Shown here: in pieces, positions 1 through 7,500 of the stretch
Position numbering within the stretch: position 1 is the first letter of the stretch
Layout of the letters: each line of letters opens with the position of its first letter
Assembly (NCBI GenBank): GCA_938040915.1
Contig: CALHZE010000340.1
Coordinates: 1 to 40,167 of the forward strand
DNA length: 40,167 nt
Source of the DNA: an uncultured Bacteroidia bacterium
Lineage (GTDB): Bacteria > Bacteroidota > Bacteroidia > Bacteroidales > CAJPTX01
Reading direction: 5' to 3'
Made by a program: the position numbers and the translations under genes
Notes under the pieces: generated by a model
What the model saw: the letters and a program-made list of their open reading frames with translations, nothing else
Databases searched by the model: none
What the model was told of the DNA's origin: nothing

Positions 1-345
1 AGGTAACAATTACCAAGGTAGATGCTAAGAACTTCAAGGTTGTTGTAAAGGAAGCCGCAGAAGTTATCGCTAAGGAAGTTGCTAAGGTAGAACCGAAGAT
101 CAAGTTGACCGTAACACCAGAAGGTGCTGTAGCAGTTACTACGGATCCTGCAGATGGTATGGTTGTGGCTAATGGTGAGGTAACAGTTACCTTTACTGGT
201 GAGCCTAGCGCAGCAGACAAGGAATTCACGGTTGAAGCTAAGGAAGGTAATGAGACTAAGGTAACAATTACCAAGGTAGATGCTAAGAACTTCAAGGTTG
301 TTGTAAAGGAAGCAGCAGAAGTTATCGCTAAGGAAGTTGCTAAGG
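1..345 (+). repeat. Coding tandem repeat, 258-bp (86-codon) unit
   Basis: Bases 1-87 recur almost exactly at 259-345 (offset 258 bp, in frame); the main difference is GCCGCA versus GCAGCA. After GTTGCTAAGG the copies diverge, marking the end of the array. More copies probably lie left of the window, so copy number cannot be judged here. Confidence 0.85.
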
Positions 346-1169
346 CTGCTCCTCAGCCCGAAACTCCTAAGTTTGACATCACGTCGAGCCTCAATGGTGC
401 TACCGTAGAGGTTAAGGATGGCGAAACCGTATTGGATCAAGAAGCTTTGAAGAACATCGAAGCTGGTAAGAACTTGACTATCAAAGTAACGATACCTGAA
501 GGTAAGGAACTCGTGAAGGTTGAGATTAAGAAGGGTGAAGAGCTCACTACTCTTAATGCAGAAGCTGATGGCTCCTACAAGTATACGACCACTGCTGACG
601 CCGTTGTCTTGGTTGTAACCACGAAAGAAAAGGAAGCTCCTGCTCCTGCAGGTCCTGGCTTCACTGTTGTTGCTAACGGTGCCACTGTAAAGGTTGTGGT
701 TAGTGGTAAGGAAGTAAAGCCAGCTGATTACAACAAGATTGCTGCTGGCTCTAAGCTCGAAATTACGATAACCCCTGCTGCTAAGAAGGCTATCGACAAG
801 GTAACTGTTAAGGCAGAAGACGACGCTAAGGAAACTGAGCTCAAGGCTGATAAGAATGGCAAGTACGGATATACGCTTGCTAAGAAGGCAACTTTGACTG
901 TAAAGGTTAAGGACGCTACGCCTGTAGAAGACGCAGTCTTGGCAGCTGTATCTGTATACCCGAACCCATTCGTAGGTCAACTCGTTGTGGCTAACACCGC
1001 AGAAGTTGCTAAGGTGGCTTTGGTAAACGCTCAGGGTGTCGTAGTACGTACGGTATTGCCTAACGGTGCAAACGAACTTCGCCTCGCTGTTGAAGATTTG
1101 CCCGCTGGTGTATACGTATTGGTACTCGAGCGCGCAGACGCACGTAAGGCTATCCGCCTCGTGAAGTAA
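1..1169 (+). CDS. T9SS-sorted repeat protein, 3' part (start lies left of the window)
   Basis: The reading frame is open from base 3, so the N-terminus is missing. The visible 388 residues begin with the end of one copy of an 86-residue tandem repeat, followed by one full copy. Two different beta-rich Lys/Val/Thr modules follow (both with NGATV...), and the protein ends in a type A T9SS C-terminal sorting domain (VSVYPNPF near the start, LPAGVYVLVLE and a basic IRLVK end). In this family the CTD directs export through the outer membrane by the Por machinery and is then removed, usually with attachment to A-LPS. The protein is therefore inferred to be surface-anchored or released. Codon use is strongly biased (AAG, GTT, GCT), suggesting high expression. 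A strong terminator follows. The function of the repeat modules is unknown; an adhesin or S-layer-like role is only a guess. Confidence 0.85.
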   Translation, partial: VTITKVDAKNFKVVVKEAAEVIAKEVAKVEPKIKLTVTPEGAVAVTTDPADGMVVANGEVTVTFTGEPSAADKEFTVEAKEGNETKVTITKVDAKNFKVVVKEAAEVIAKEVAKAAPQPETPKFDITSSLNGATVEVKDGETVLDQEALKNIEAGKNLTIKVTIPEGKELVKVEIKKGEELTTLNAEADGSYKYTTTADAVVLVVTTKEKEAPAPAGPGFTVVANGATVKVVVSGKEVKPADYNKIAAGSKLEITITPAAKKAIDKVTVKAEDDAKETELKADKNGKYGYTLAKKATLTVKVKDATPVEDAVLAAVSVYPNPFVGQLVVANTAEVAKVALVNAQGVVVRTVLPNGANELRLAVEDLPAGVYVLVLERADARKAIRLVK

Positions 1170-1198
1170 TTAGGGTAGCCCCTTAATTAGGTTTCTTC

Positions 1199-1240
1199 AG
1201 AGTCCCTCTCGCCCTTGTGGCGAGGGGGACTCTTTCTTTT
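1199..1240 (+). terminator. Intrinsic terminator of the T9SS cargo gene
   Basis: A 15-bp stem (1199-1213 with 1219-1233, one G-T wobble) closes the loop CTTGT and is followed by the T-rich tract TCTTTCTTTT. Confidence 0.85.
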
Positions 1241-1276
1241 TCGTATCTTCGCATATTGAGAAAGGAGCAATGCCCG

Positions 1277-2908
1277 ATGGATACACTACGCAATCTTCCC
1301 CTCTATTTTCAAGATTTTGAAGACCTCCGTCGCAAAAACTACCTCTACGTCGATAAAACGCAATATCTGGCACGGCTCGTCACGCGCTATAAGGACTTCT
1401 TCTTGAGCCGCCCCCATCGCTTTGGTAAGAGTCTGTTCCTGTCGACCCTCCGAGCCTATTTCGAAGGGAAAAAGGACCTCTTTCAGGGGCTTTATATCAG
1501 ACGAGCGGAAGAAGAGATAGCCCGCCAGCAAAACAGAACGCCATGGGAAGCCTCGCCCGTGCTCTATTTTGATTTTAATGCGAAAAATTACGCAGAACAA
1601 GGTACTTTGAAAAGGCGTATAGATTCGCAGTTAACGGGGTTCGAAAGGTTATATGGGGTTGAAAATAGACCAGAAGACTTAGAGGATCGCTTCATTAACC
1701 TTATTACGACCATCTACCAAAAGAATCAAAAACAGGTGGTGATCCTCGTCGACGAATATGACAAGCCGCTTCTCGAGACGGTGAATGATGAGGAGCTCAA
1801 CGAAACCAACCGTTTGCTTCTTAAGGCTTTTTACGAGGTTCTTAAGCAATGTGACCGCTACATCCGTTTTGCCTTCCTGACAGGGGTTACCAAGTTCGGT
1901 AAGACGACGCTTTTTAGTGGGGTGAATAACCTGATCGATATCACCTTAGAAGACGACTATGCGGGTATCTGTGGTTTTACGGAGACCGAGCTTGATCTGT
2001 TTGCACCCGAAATAGAACGCCTTGCAGAAAAACAAAAGAGCTCGGTGGAAAAGGTGCGAGCACGACTTCGGAAAGAATATGACGGCTACTGCTTCTCAAG
2101 AAAGGGGGAGCGTGTTTACAATCCGTTTAGTTTGCTGAGGGTTTTGGTCAATGGCGAGTATAACTACTATTGGTTTGAAAGCGCGACGCCCTCTTATCTG
2201 GTGAATTACCTAAAGCGGACGAATGTCTTTATCCCAGACTTAGACAAAGGGTTGACCATCGGGGTCAACGCCATTCAAGACTTTCGTTACAACGATAATG
2301 AGAGCATCGTGCCTCTCCTTTTCCAATCAGGTTATCTTACGATTAAGGGCTACCTCTCGCAAGCCAATCTTTTCCGTTTAGGCTATCCGAATAAAGAGGT
2401 GAGGTTTGGCTTCCTCGAAGAGTTGCTCCCGCTTTATGCAGATCTCTCGCTAGATAAAATAGAACCCTCTGTGTGGGATCTCTATCAGCTATTGAATAAG
2501 GGCGATCTCGCTGGGGCAATGAAACAGATAGAGGGAATATTGGCGGGTATCATTTACGGCAATATTCCGAACTGCGAGGAAGGGCGCGCGTTGCGCGAAC
2601 AGTATTACCAATCGGTGCTTTACACCGTCTTTATCTTGTTGGGCTTGCATGCGCAGTCGGAGGTGGTCTGTGCTACAGGGCGTATCGATATGGTGGTCAC
2701 AACGCGCAAGCACGTCTATATTTTTGAATTTAAGGTTTCCACGGCGGGCACGGCGCAAGATGCCATCGACCAGATTAAGTCACAGGGGTATCTGAAAAAG
2801 TTTGCTCGTACCAAGCGTCCCGTCCATCTCGTCGGGGTAAGCTTTGACGAAAAGATGCGCAATGTCGGAGAATGGAAAGAAGAAGTGAGAGGGCGCGATG
2901 TGCCGTGA
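1277..2908 (+). CDS. AAA-ATPase-like / PD-(D/E)XK nuclease-like protein (DUF1703 family)
   Basis: This 543-residue protein belongs to the large Bacteroidetes family that pairs an AAA-ATPase-like domain (PF09820 type) with a C-terminal PD-(D/E)XK-like domain. Seen directly: the family opening (NLPLYFQDFEDLR...YVDKT), a P-loop variant RPHRFGKS at residues 45-52, a Walker B-like ILVDEYDKP near residue 155, and a nuclease-like core near residues 468-490 (GRIDMV ... EFK). The ATG at 1277 is chosen because AAAGGAG lies 9 bases upstream and family members start at this point; an upstream in-frame GTG would lie inside the preceding terminator. Such genes are often present in many copies per genome, and their function is not established; a mobile or defence link has been suspected. 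It is a single-gene unit between two terminator or promoter regions. Confidence 0.85.
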   Translation: MDTLRNLPLYFQDFEDLRRKNYLYVDKTQYLARLVTRYKDFFLSRPHRFGKSLFLSTLRAYFEGKKDLFQGLYIRRAEEEIARQQNRTPWEASPVLYFDFNAKNYAEQGTLKRRIDSQLTGFERLYGVENRPEDLEDRFINLITTIYQKNQKQVVILVDEYDKPLLETVNDEELNETNRLLLKAFYEVLKQCDRYIRFAFLTGVTKFGKTTLFSGVNNLIDITLEDDYAGICGFTETELDLFAPEIERLAEKQKSSVEKVRARLRKEYDGYCFSRKGERVYNPFSLLRVLVNGEYNYYWFESATPSYLVNYLKRTNVFIPDLDKGLTIGVNAIQDFRYNDNESIVPLLFQSGYLTIKGYLSQANLFRLGYPNKEVRFGFLEELLPLYADLSLDKIEPSVWDLYQLLNKGDLAGAMKQIEGILAGIIYGNIPNCEEGRALREQYYQSVLYTVFILLGLHAQSEVVCATGRIDMVVTTRKHVYIFEFKVSTAGTAQDAIDQIKSQGYLKKFARTKRPVHLVGVSFDEKMRNVGEWKEEVRGRDVP

Positions 2909-2955
2909 AATGCAAATCTCCCATGTGCGGCGCTTTTCGCTTTCCTACTTTTTTG

Positions 2956-2963
2956 TAACTTTG
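2956..2963 (+). promoter_or_regulatory. Putative tnaA promoter (-7 box TAACTTTG)
   Basis: Exact match to the Bacteroidetes -7 consensus TAnnTTTG, 63 bases before the tnaA start; no clear TTTG -33 element is seen. A small hairpin (TGTAGC 2967-2972 with GCTACA 2979-2984) would lie at the 5' end of the transcript. Confidence 0.5.
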
Positions 2964-3026
2964 GGTTGTAGCTCTTACGCTACATCATAAAGAGGTCTCG
3001 AGTAAAAATAAGAGAGGAAAAGAAAG

Positions 3027-4400
3027 ATGGAACTACCATTCTCAGAGTCGTACCGGATCAAGATGGTCGAACCGATACGCAAGAGTACACGCGAAGAACG
3101 TGAGGCTTGGCTTAAGAAAGCGCATTATAACGTTTTTCAACTCGAAGCAGAAGAGGTCTTTATCGACCTGCTTACCGACTCTGGAACGGGAGCTATGACC
3201 GATCGCCAGTGGGCGGCGATGATGGTGGGCGACGAGAGTTATGCCGGTTCGCGTTCTTTTTTTCATTTTAAGGACACTGTGACGCGGCTTACGGGCTTCC
3301 CCTTTGTGTTGCCTACACACCAAGGACGTGCTGCGGAGAATGTCTTCTTTTCGGCAACGGTAAAGAAGGATGCGGTCGTCCCTGGTAATTCGCACTTTGA
3401 TACGACCAAGGGGCACATTGAGTCGCGTGGCGCCGTGGCATTAGATTGCACGGTCGACGAAGCGAAAGATACGCAACTGGAAGTCCCTTTCAAGGGGAAC
3501 GTCGACATCAAGAAGCTCGAAAAGGCGTTGAAGGAGCATGCTGGCAAAATCCCGTTTGTCATCGTTACATGTACAAACAATACGGCTGGTGGTCAACCCG
3601 TGAGCATGCAAAACATCCGTGAGGTGGCAGAGCTCTCTCATCAGCATGGCATCCGCGTGGTGATGGATTCGGCGCGTTTTGCAGAGAATGCTTACTTCAT
3701 CAAGATGCGTGAAAAGGGGTATGAGAACAAGACTATCAAGGAAATTTGCTTGGAGATGTTCTCTTACGTCGATGGGATGACCATGAGCGCGAAGAAGGAT
3801 GCTATCGTGAATATGGGGGGCTTCTTTGCCACGAAGCATGCCGATTGGTACGATGCTGCCAAGGTCTTTTGTATCGTCAATGAGGGGTATATCACCTACG
3901 GTGGTATGAACGGTCGCGATATGGAGGCGCTTGCCGTTGGGTTGGATGAAAACACTGAGTTTGACAATCTCGATACGCGCATCCGCCAAGTCGCCTATTT
4001 GGGGGCAAAGCTCGATGAGTATGGCATCCCCTATCAGCGCCCCGCCGGCGGACACGCGATCTTTGTTGACGCGCTCCGGATCTTGACGCGTGTGCCTAAG
4101 GAAGAGTTCCCTGCGCAGACGCTGACCACCGAGCTCTATCTTGAGGCGGGGATTCGGGGTTGCGAAATCGGTTATATCCTTGCCGATCGTGACCCGAAGA
4201 CGAAAGAAAACCGTTTCGGGGGGCTCGACCTCTTGCGTTTGGCCATCCCGCGTCGTACCTACACGAACAATCATATGGACGTGGTGGCAGCGGCGCTTAA
4301 GAATGTCTTTGATCGGCGTGACACGATAACGCGTGGGGTAAAAATCACGTGGGAAGCGCCCATTATGCGCCATTTTACTGTGCAGCTGGAAAAACTCTAG
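3027..4400 (+). CDS. tnaA: Tryptophanase (L-tryptophan indole-lyase)
   Basis: PLP enzyme of 457 residues that splits L-tryptophan into indole, pyruvate and ammonia in the cytoplasm. The family is aligned along its whole length: FIDLLTDSGTGAMT, PTHQGRAAEN, FDTTKGH, MDSARFAENAYF and MSAKKDA, where K257 should carry the PLP Schiff base (E. coli K270). The sister family, tyrosine phenol-lyase, has an Arg in an ERG motif near the C-terminus; here it reads EIG, as in tryptophanases, so I prefer TnaA. The start is preceded by GAGAGGAAAAG. The gene is monocistronic, with no tnaC-like leader peptide and no tnaB permease next to it. Indole production is a trait of several Porphyromonas species, which fits. 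Confidence 0.95.
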   Translation: MELPFSESYRIKMVEPIRKSTREEREAWLKKAHYNVFQLEAEEVFIDLLTDSGTGAMTDRQWAAMMVGDESYAGSRSFFHFKDTVTRLTGFPFVLPTHQGRAAENVFFSATVKKDAVVPGNSHFDTTKGHIESRGAVALDCTVDEAKDTQLEVPFKGNVDIKKLEKALKEHAGKIPFVIVTCTNNTAGGQPVSMQNIREVAELSHQHGIRVVMDSARFAENAYFIKMREKGYENKTIKEICLEMFSYVDGMTMSAKKDAIVNMGGFFATKHADWYDAAKVFCIVNEGYITYGGMNGRDMEALAVGLDENTEFDNLDTRIRQVAYLGAKLDEYGIPYQRPAGGHAIFVDALRILTRVPKEEFPAQTLTTELYLEAGIRGCEIGYILADRDPKTKENRFGGLDLLRLAIPRRTYTNNHMDVVAAALKNVFDRRDTITRGVKITWEAPIMRHFTVQLEKL

Positions 4401-4411
4401 GAGTTCTTTTG

Positions 4412-4419
4412 TATTTTTG
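4412..4419 (+). promoter_or_regulatory. Possible -7 box TATTTTTG
   Basis: Matches TAnnTTTG, but transcription from it would begin inside the tnaA terminator stem and no -33 partner is visible. It could serve yicC-gmk-nadD; this is weak. Confidence 0.25.
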
Positions 4420-4462
4420 CCCAACGGAGTGTGTGACTGCACGCTCTGTTGGGTTTTGTTTT
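4420..4462 (+). terminator. Intrinsic terminator of tnaA
   Basis: A 14-bp stem (4420-4433 with 4440-4453, two G-T wobbles) encloses a 6-base loop and is followed by TTTTGTTTT. Confidence 0.8.
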
Positions 4463-4498
4463 GAAGGCATTGCAGACGGATATAATCGGAGGAATGAT

Positions 4499-5392
4499 AT
4501 GCTTCGGTCGATGACGGGGTTTGGTAAGGGGACGGCGTCTAATGAGCGGTTGTCGCTTACTGTAGAGTTAAAGTCAGTGAATAGTAAGGTCTTAGATTTG
4601 GGAGGGTTGCGTCTCCCCTTGCGTTATCGGAGTCAGGAAGCATTGCTGCGCAACGAAATTGCCGAGGGGGTGGAACGAGGTAAGGTCGACCTGCAAGTGT
4701 CACTCTCGTGGCTTGAGGGGTGCGAACCCTTGTCTACGGGGCTCAATGGGGCGCAATTTGCGCATGTAGTGAACCTCTTAAAAGCCTCTTGCGAGAAGGA
4801 GGGGTTGCATTGTTCAGACGATGTAATCTTCTCTGCCGCTATGCAGTCAGAGGGGGTGTGGCATAAGGAGGACGAAAACGCCGACGAGCAGGAGTTTGCA
4901 CTCTTACACCAAGCGCTCTTGCAAGCGATCGACGAGCTCAATGGCTTTCGTATTAAAGAAGCAGAGGCTACGGCGCGCGACTTTGCCGAGCAACTGAGAG
5001 TGATACGGGATGCTGCGGCGCATGTCGACGCGGTGAAGGATGCGCGTCCTGAGGTATTTCGGCTTCGTTTTGAAGAAGAATTAGCGCGACTGAAGGCAAA
5101 GGACGCGATAACGGTCGACGAAGGGCGGTTAGCCCAAGAGCTCTTTTACCACATCCAGCGTTTAGATGTGAATGAGGAGTTGAAGCGTCTGGCGCAACAT
5201 TGTCTCACCTTTGAAGACTCTCTAGACAAGGAACGGTCGCAGGGGCGTAAGCTCAATTTCATCGCTCAAGAGATGGGGCGCGAGATGAATACGCTGGGCT
5301 CTAAGGCTTGTGACCAAGAGATACAACACTGGGTGGTGGTCATGAAAGACGCCTTGGAGAAAATCAAGGAACAGGTTCTGAATATCTTGTAA
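4499..5392 (+). CDS. yicC: YicC/YloC family endoribonuclease
   Basis: 297 residues. The N-terminus MLRSMTGFGKG is the conserved YicC start, which fixes the ATG at 4499; GGAGGA sits five bases upstream. The C-terminus carries the DUF1732 signature (NFIAQEMGREMNTLGSKA ... EKIKEQVLNIL). E. coli YicC is reported as an endoribonuclease with a role in small-RNA turnover; its role in Bacteroidetes is not defined. It is the first gene of a compact unit with gmk (3-base gap) and nadD, an arrangement in which yicC commonly precedes gmk. Its G-rich coding strand and many GGGG runs are typical of the left part of this window. Confidence 0.9.
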   Translation: MLRSMTGFGKGTASNERLSLTVELKSVNSKVLDLGGLRLPLRYRSQEALLRNEIAEGVERGKVDLQVSLSWLEGCEPLSTGLNGAQFAHVVNLLKASCEKEGLHCSDDVIFSAAMQSEGVWHKEDENADEQEFALLHQALLQAIDELNGFRIKEAEATARDFAEQLRVIRDAAAHVDAVKDARPEVFRLRFEEELARLKAKDAITVDEGRLAQELFYHIQRLDVNEELKRLAQHCLTFEDSLDKERSQGRKLNFIAQEMGREMNTLGSKACDQEIQHWVVVMKDALEKIKEQVLNIL

Positions 5393-5395
5393 GCC

Positions 5396-5995
5396 ATGGA
5401 AGAGACTCGTGTGACGACGTTAGGACAAGCACTGATTTTCTCAGCTCCGTCAGGGGCCGGAAAAACGACCCTCATACGTCACCTTTGTCAGGTATTTCCC
5501 AATCTTCGCTTTTCAGTCTCTGCGTGCAGCCGAGATCCTCGCGAGGGAGAGAAAGATGGCGTCAATTACTATTTCTTGCCAGAGTCGGAATTCCGTCGCC
5601 GTATTGAGCGCGGCGACTTCCTCGAGTGGGAGGAGGTTTATGCAGGAAGTTTCTATGGGACGTTGCGCAGCGAGGTGCAGCGTCTGTGGGGGCGTCAAGA
5701 GGTGGTGCTCTTTGATGTCGATGTGAAGGGGGCGCTTAATCTCAAGCGCTCATTGGGCGATTTGGCGTTGACTATTTTTATTGCCCCGCCGTCGCGCGAG
5801 GTGTTACGAGCGCGTCTCTTGGCGCGTGGCACGGAAAGCCCAGAATCGCTCGAGAAGCGGTTGGCGCGTTTTGACCTAGAGATGGCGCAACAAGCGATGT
5901 TTGACCGAGTGGTCGTCAATGACGAATTGGCGCGTGCCGAGCAGGAGCTGGAGGCGGTCGTTGGCGATTTTTTGGCGCGTCCACCGTTTGTTTAA
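5396..5995 (+). CDS. gmk: Guanylate kinase
   Basis: 199 residues. Phosphorylates GMP (and dGMP) to GDP with ATP, an essential step of guanine nucleotide synthesis. The P-loop is SAPSGAGKTT at residues 16-25. The GMP-binding region follows in the usual order: SVSACSRDPREGEKDG, NYYFL, FLEWEEVYAGSFYGT. The family's SVS-TTR is SVS-CSR here, a modest deviation. The ATG at 5396 lies just after the yicC stop and no Shine-Dalgarno site is evident, as is common in this phylum. It sits between yicC and nadD with 3-base gaps on both sides, so the three are surely co-transcribed. Confidence 0.95.
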   Translation: MEETRVTTLGQALIFSAPSGAGKTTLIRHLCQVFPNLRFSVSACSRDPREGEKDGVNYYFLPESEFRRRIERGDFLEWEEVYAGSFYGTLRSEVQRLWGRQEVVLFDVDVKGALNLKRSLGDLALTIFIAPPSREVLRARLLARGTESPESLEKRLARFDLEMAQQAMFDRVVVNDELARAEQELEAVVGDFLARPPFV

Positions 5996-5998
5996 TCT

Positions 5999-6589
5999 AT
6001 GGAGATTGCGCTTTTCTTCGGGACGTTTGACCCGTTGCATGTGGGGCACGTGGCGATCATGGGGCATGTGCTTAATATGTCGCTGGTCGAGGAGTTGTGG
6101 CTTGTGCCCTCGCCGCATAATCCGTTAAAGGAGTTTGTGGCGATAGCCCCTTATGCTGCTCGCGTGGCGGCGTTACGCGAGTCGTTGGCGTATTATGCCG
6201 ATCCGCGATTGCGGATCTCGGAAATAGAGGCTGACTTGCCGCTCCCTTCCTATACGATTCGGACGTTGGAGCGTTTGGAGGTGCTGTTTCCCGAGCATCA
6301 TTTTTGGTTGTTGATTGGGGGCGACTCGCTGCTCTCGTTGCCGCGTTGGTATCGAGGGGAAGAGATTGTGGCGCGTTACCCGATTTTGGTTTACCCACGG
6401 GGGGAGGTCGCCTCGATTCCATCGCAGTGGGCGACGGGGGGCGACATCCGTATGCTGGATGCGCCGCTACTCAATATTAGCTCGACCTACATCCGTGAGG
6501 GGAAGCGGCAGGGGAAAAATATGCGTTTTTTTGAAGCGCCTCGGCTTGAGTCCTCGCCGTCGGATTTTTGTCGTCCTGCATTGGTGTAG
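5999..6589 (+). CDS. nadD: Nicotinate-nucleotide adenylyltransferase
   Basis: 196 residues. Transfers AMP to nicotinate mononucleotide to form deamido-NAD in NAD synthesis. The nucleotidyltransferase motif GTFDPLHVGH is at residues 8-17, and the second family motif ISSTYIR is at 160-166. The start ATG at 5999 places the GTFDP motif at its usual distance from the N-terminus. It follows gmk by three bases and is the last gene of the yicC-gmk-nadD unit. No clear terminator lies between it and rplS, which instead has its own promoter box. Confidence 0.94.
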   Translation: MEIALFFGTFDPLHVGHVAIMGHVLNMSLVEELWLVPSPHNPLKEFVAIAPYAARVAALRESLAYYADPRLRISEIEADLPLPSYTIRTLERLEVLFPEHHFWLLIGGDSLLSLPRWYRGEEIVARYPILVYPRGEVASIPSQWATGGDIRMLDAPLLNISSTYIREGKRQGKNMRFFEAPRLESSPSDFCRPALV

Positions 6590-6605
6590 TTTAGCAAAAA
6601 CTTCT

Positions 6606-6613
6606 TACCTTTG
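6606..6613 (+). promoter_or_regulatory. rplS promoter (TACCTTTG)
   Basis: TACCTTTG matches TAnnTTTG. A TTG at 6581-6583, 22 bases upstream, is a candidate -33 element. The same TACCTTTG box recurs before the tRNA, rimP, the SiaB-like gene and the CAP gene. Confidence 0.55.
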
Positions 6614-6677
6614 CCTCAAAATTGAGTGAGCGCGTGTGCGCAGTCTAGCAGTTAAGAAGTGCGAGAGTGGTAAAGAA

Positions 6678-7100
6678 ATGGAGCAGTTAATTAAGATAGC
6701 CGAGCAGGCATGCGCACAAAATGTGCCACAGATGCCCTATTTTACAAGTGGCGACACAGTGAACGTATCTTATCGGATCAAGGAAGGAAACAAGGAGCGT
6801 ATCCAGCAATATGCGGGTGTGGTGATACAGGTGCGTGGCGAGGGGATGAATAAACGCTTTACGGTGCGTAAGAATAGCTGTAAGGGGTTCTTTGTAGAAC
6901 GCGTCTTCCCAATGAACTCTCCCTTTATTGCCGGAGTGGAAGTGTTGAAGGTGGGGGATGTGCGTCGTTCGCGTGTTTACTACGTTCGCCACATGAAGGG
7001 TAAGAAGCGTTTGGCTGAGCGTCTGCGTCGCCGTCCGACCAAAAAGGCGCTTGCGGCAGCTGCGTTGCTCGCACAACAGGCTGCACCTGCGCAGGCTTAG
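6678..7100 (+). CDS. rplS: 50S ribosomal protein L19
   Basis: 140 residues. Structural protein of the large ribosomal subunit near the 30S interface. The L19 core is clear: GDTVNVSYRIKEGNKERIQQYAGVVI, FTVRKNS, VERVFPMNSPFI, and RRSRVYYVRHMKGKKRLAER. I start at the ATG at 6678 (MEQLIKIAEQ), which matches L19 homologues; an in-frame upstream start would add 14 unrelated residues. It is about 20 residues longer than a typical L19 because of an Ala/Gln-rich tail after RRPTKKAL, a feature seen in some Bacteroidetes. No terminator of its own is seen before the tRNA gene. Confidence 0.95.
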   Translation: MEQLIKIAEQACAQNVPQMPYFTSGDTVNVSYRIKEGNKERIQQYAGVVIQVRGEGMNKRFTVRKNSCKGFFVERVFPMNSPFIAGVEVLKVGDVRRSRVYYVRHMKGKKRLAERLRRRPTKKALAAAALLAQQAAPAQA

Positions 7101-7171
7101 TCCTTTCGAAAAAATGTCTGTCGGTAGAAAATAAAAATAGTCAAAGGGGTACTGTTCTAACAAAAAAGTAT

Positions 7172-7179
7172 TACCTTTG
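7172..7179 (+). promoter_or_regulatory. tRNA-Arg promoter (TACCTTTG)
   Basis: Exact TAnnTTTG match 17 bases before the mature tRNA 5' end; no convincing -33 element. Confidence 0.5.
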
Positions 7180-7195
7180 TGCTGTGAAAGAAAGG

Positions 7196-7269
7196 GGCTC
7201 CGTAGCATAACTGAATAGTGCACCTGACTACGGATCAGGAGGTTCCAGGTTTGAATCCTGGCGGAGTCA
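7196..7269 (+). tRNA. tRNA-Arg (anticodon ACG)
   Basis: 74 bases, folded by eye. The acceptor stem GGCTCCG (7196-7202) pairs with CGGAGTC (7262-7268, one G-T pair), with A7269 as discriminator. The anticodon arm is CCTGA-CTACGGA-TCAGG with ACG in the centre of the loop. The T arm is CCAGG-TTTGAAT-CCTGG. The D arm has GCA/TGC with an AACTGAATA-type loop that lacks the usual GG pair. CCA is not encoded and must be added after transcription. A34 would be edited to inosine to read CGN codons. Confidence 0.95.
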
Positions 7270-7270
7270 C

Positions 7271-7306
7271 AGAGAGGAGGATACGCAGGTGTCCTCCTCT
7301 CTTTTT
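7271..7306 (+). terminator. Intrinsic terminator after tRNA-Arg
   Basis: A perfect 11-bp stem (7271-7281 with 7292-7302), extendable by three inner pairs to a GCAG loop, is followed by five T. It ends the tRNA transcript and any rplS read-through. Confidence 0.9.
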
Positions 7307-7418
7307 CTACGTGGATGGAGGTGCTAGGGGTGCGTGGCTCGTGCGGGCGAATAAAGGATCATCGCCTCGCGGCGCGAGTGGCGGTCTCGTGGGTTTACGA
7401 CAATCTGCAAATAATTAT

Positions 7419-7426
7419 TACCTTTG
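7419..7426 (+). promoter_or_regulatory. rimP-nusA-infB promoter (TACCTTTG)
   Basis: Exact TAnnTTTG match. TTTA at 7394-7397 is a poor -33 candidate 21 bases upstream. Transcription would start near 7433, giving a leader of about 68 bases before rimP. Confidence 0.55.
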
Positions 7427-7447
7427 CAACGGTTGAACATGTGGGGT

Positions 7448-7469
7448 GGGGCAGGATGCCCCTTTTTTT
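7448..7469 (+). terminator. Terminator-like hairpin in the rimP-nusA-infB leader (candidate attenuator)
   Basis: GGGGCA (7448-7453) pairs perfectly with TGCCCC (7457-7462) across a GGA loop and is followed at once by seven T (7463-7469). It lies downstream of the TACCTTTG promoter and upstream of the rimP start, so it would stop a transcript after about 35 bases unless bypassed. The upstream tRNA already has its own terminator, so an attenuator role is likelier than a second stop. Confidence 0.65.
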
Positions 7470-7500
7470 GTAGCAGAGAACGTCCAGGGGGGCGGTGAGT

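Noticed and set aside
1..345. CRISPR-like repeats
   Set aside because: The repeats are 258 bp, in frame and coding, without unique spacers of similar length; they are protein tandem repeats.
3027..4400. Tyrosine phenol-lyase instead of tryptophanase
   Set aside because: The phenol-lyase Arg in ERG is replaced by EIG, and MDSARFAENAYF and SAKKDA follow the tryptophanase pattern.
3441..4442. A 333-residue open frame on the minus strand across tnaA
   Set aside because: It lies wholly opposite a clear tryptophanase, shows no recognised domain and results from the codon bias of tnaA.
7218..7436. A short open frame on the plus strand over the tRNA and its terminator
   Set aside because: It overlaps the tRNA-Arg, its terminator and the rimP promoter region; no ribosome binding site or family match.
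7448..7469. Terminator of the tRNA-Arg transcript
   Set aside because: The tRNA has a stronger terminator at 7271-7306, and a promoter box lies between the two hairpins.
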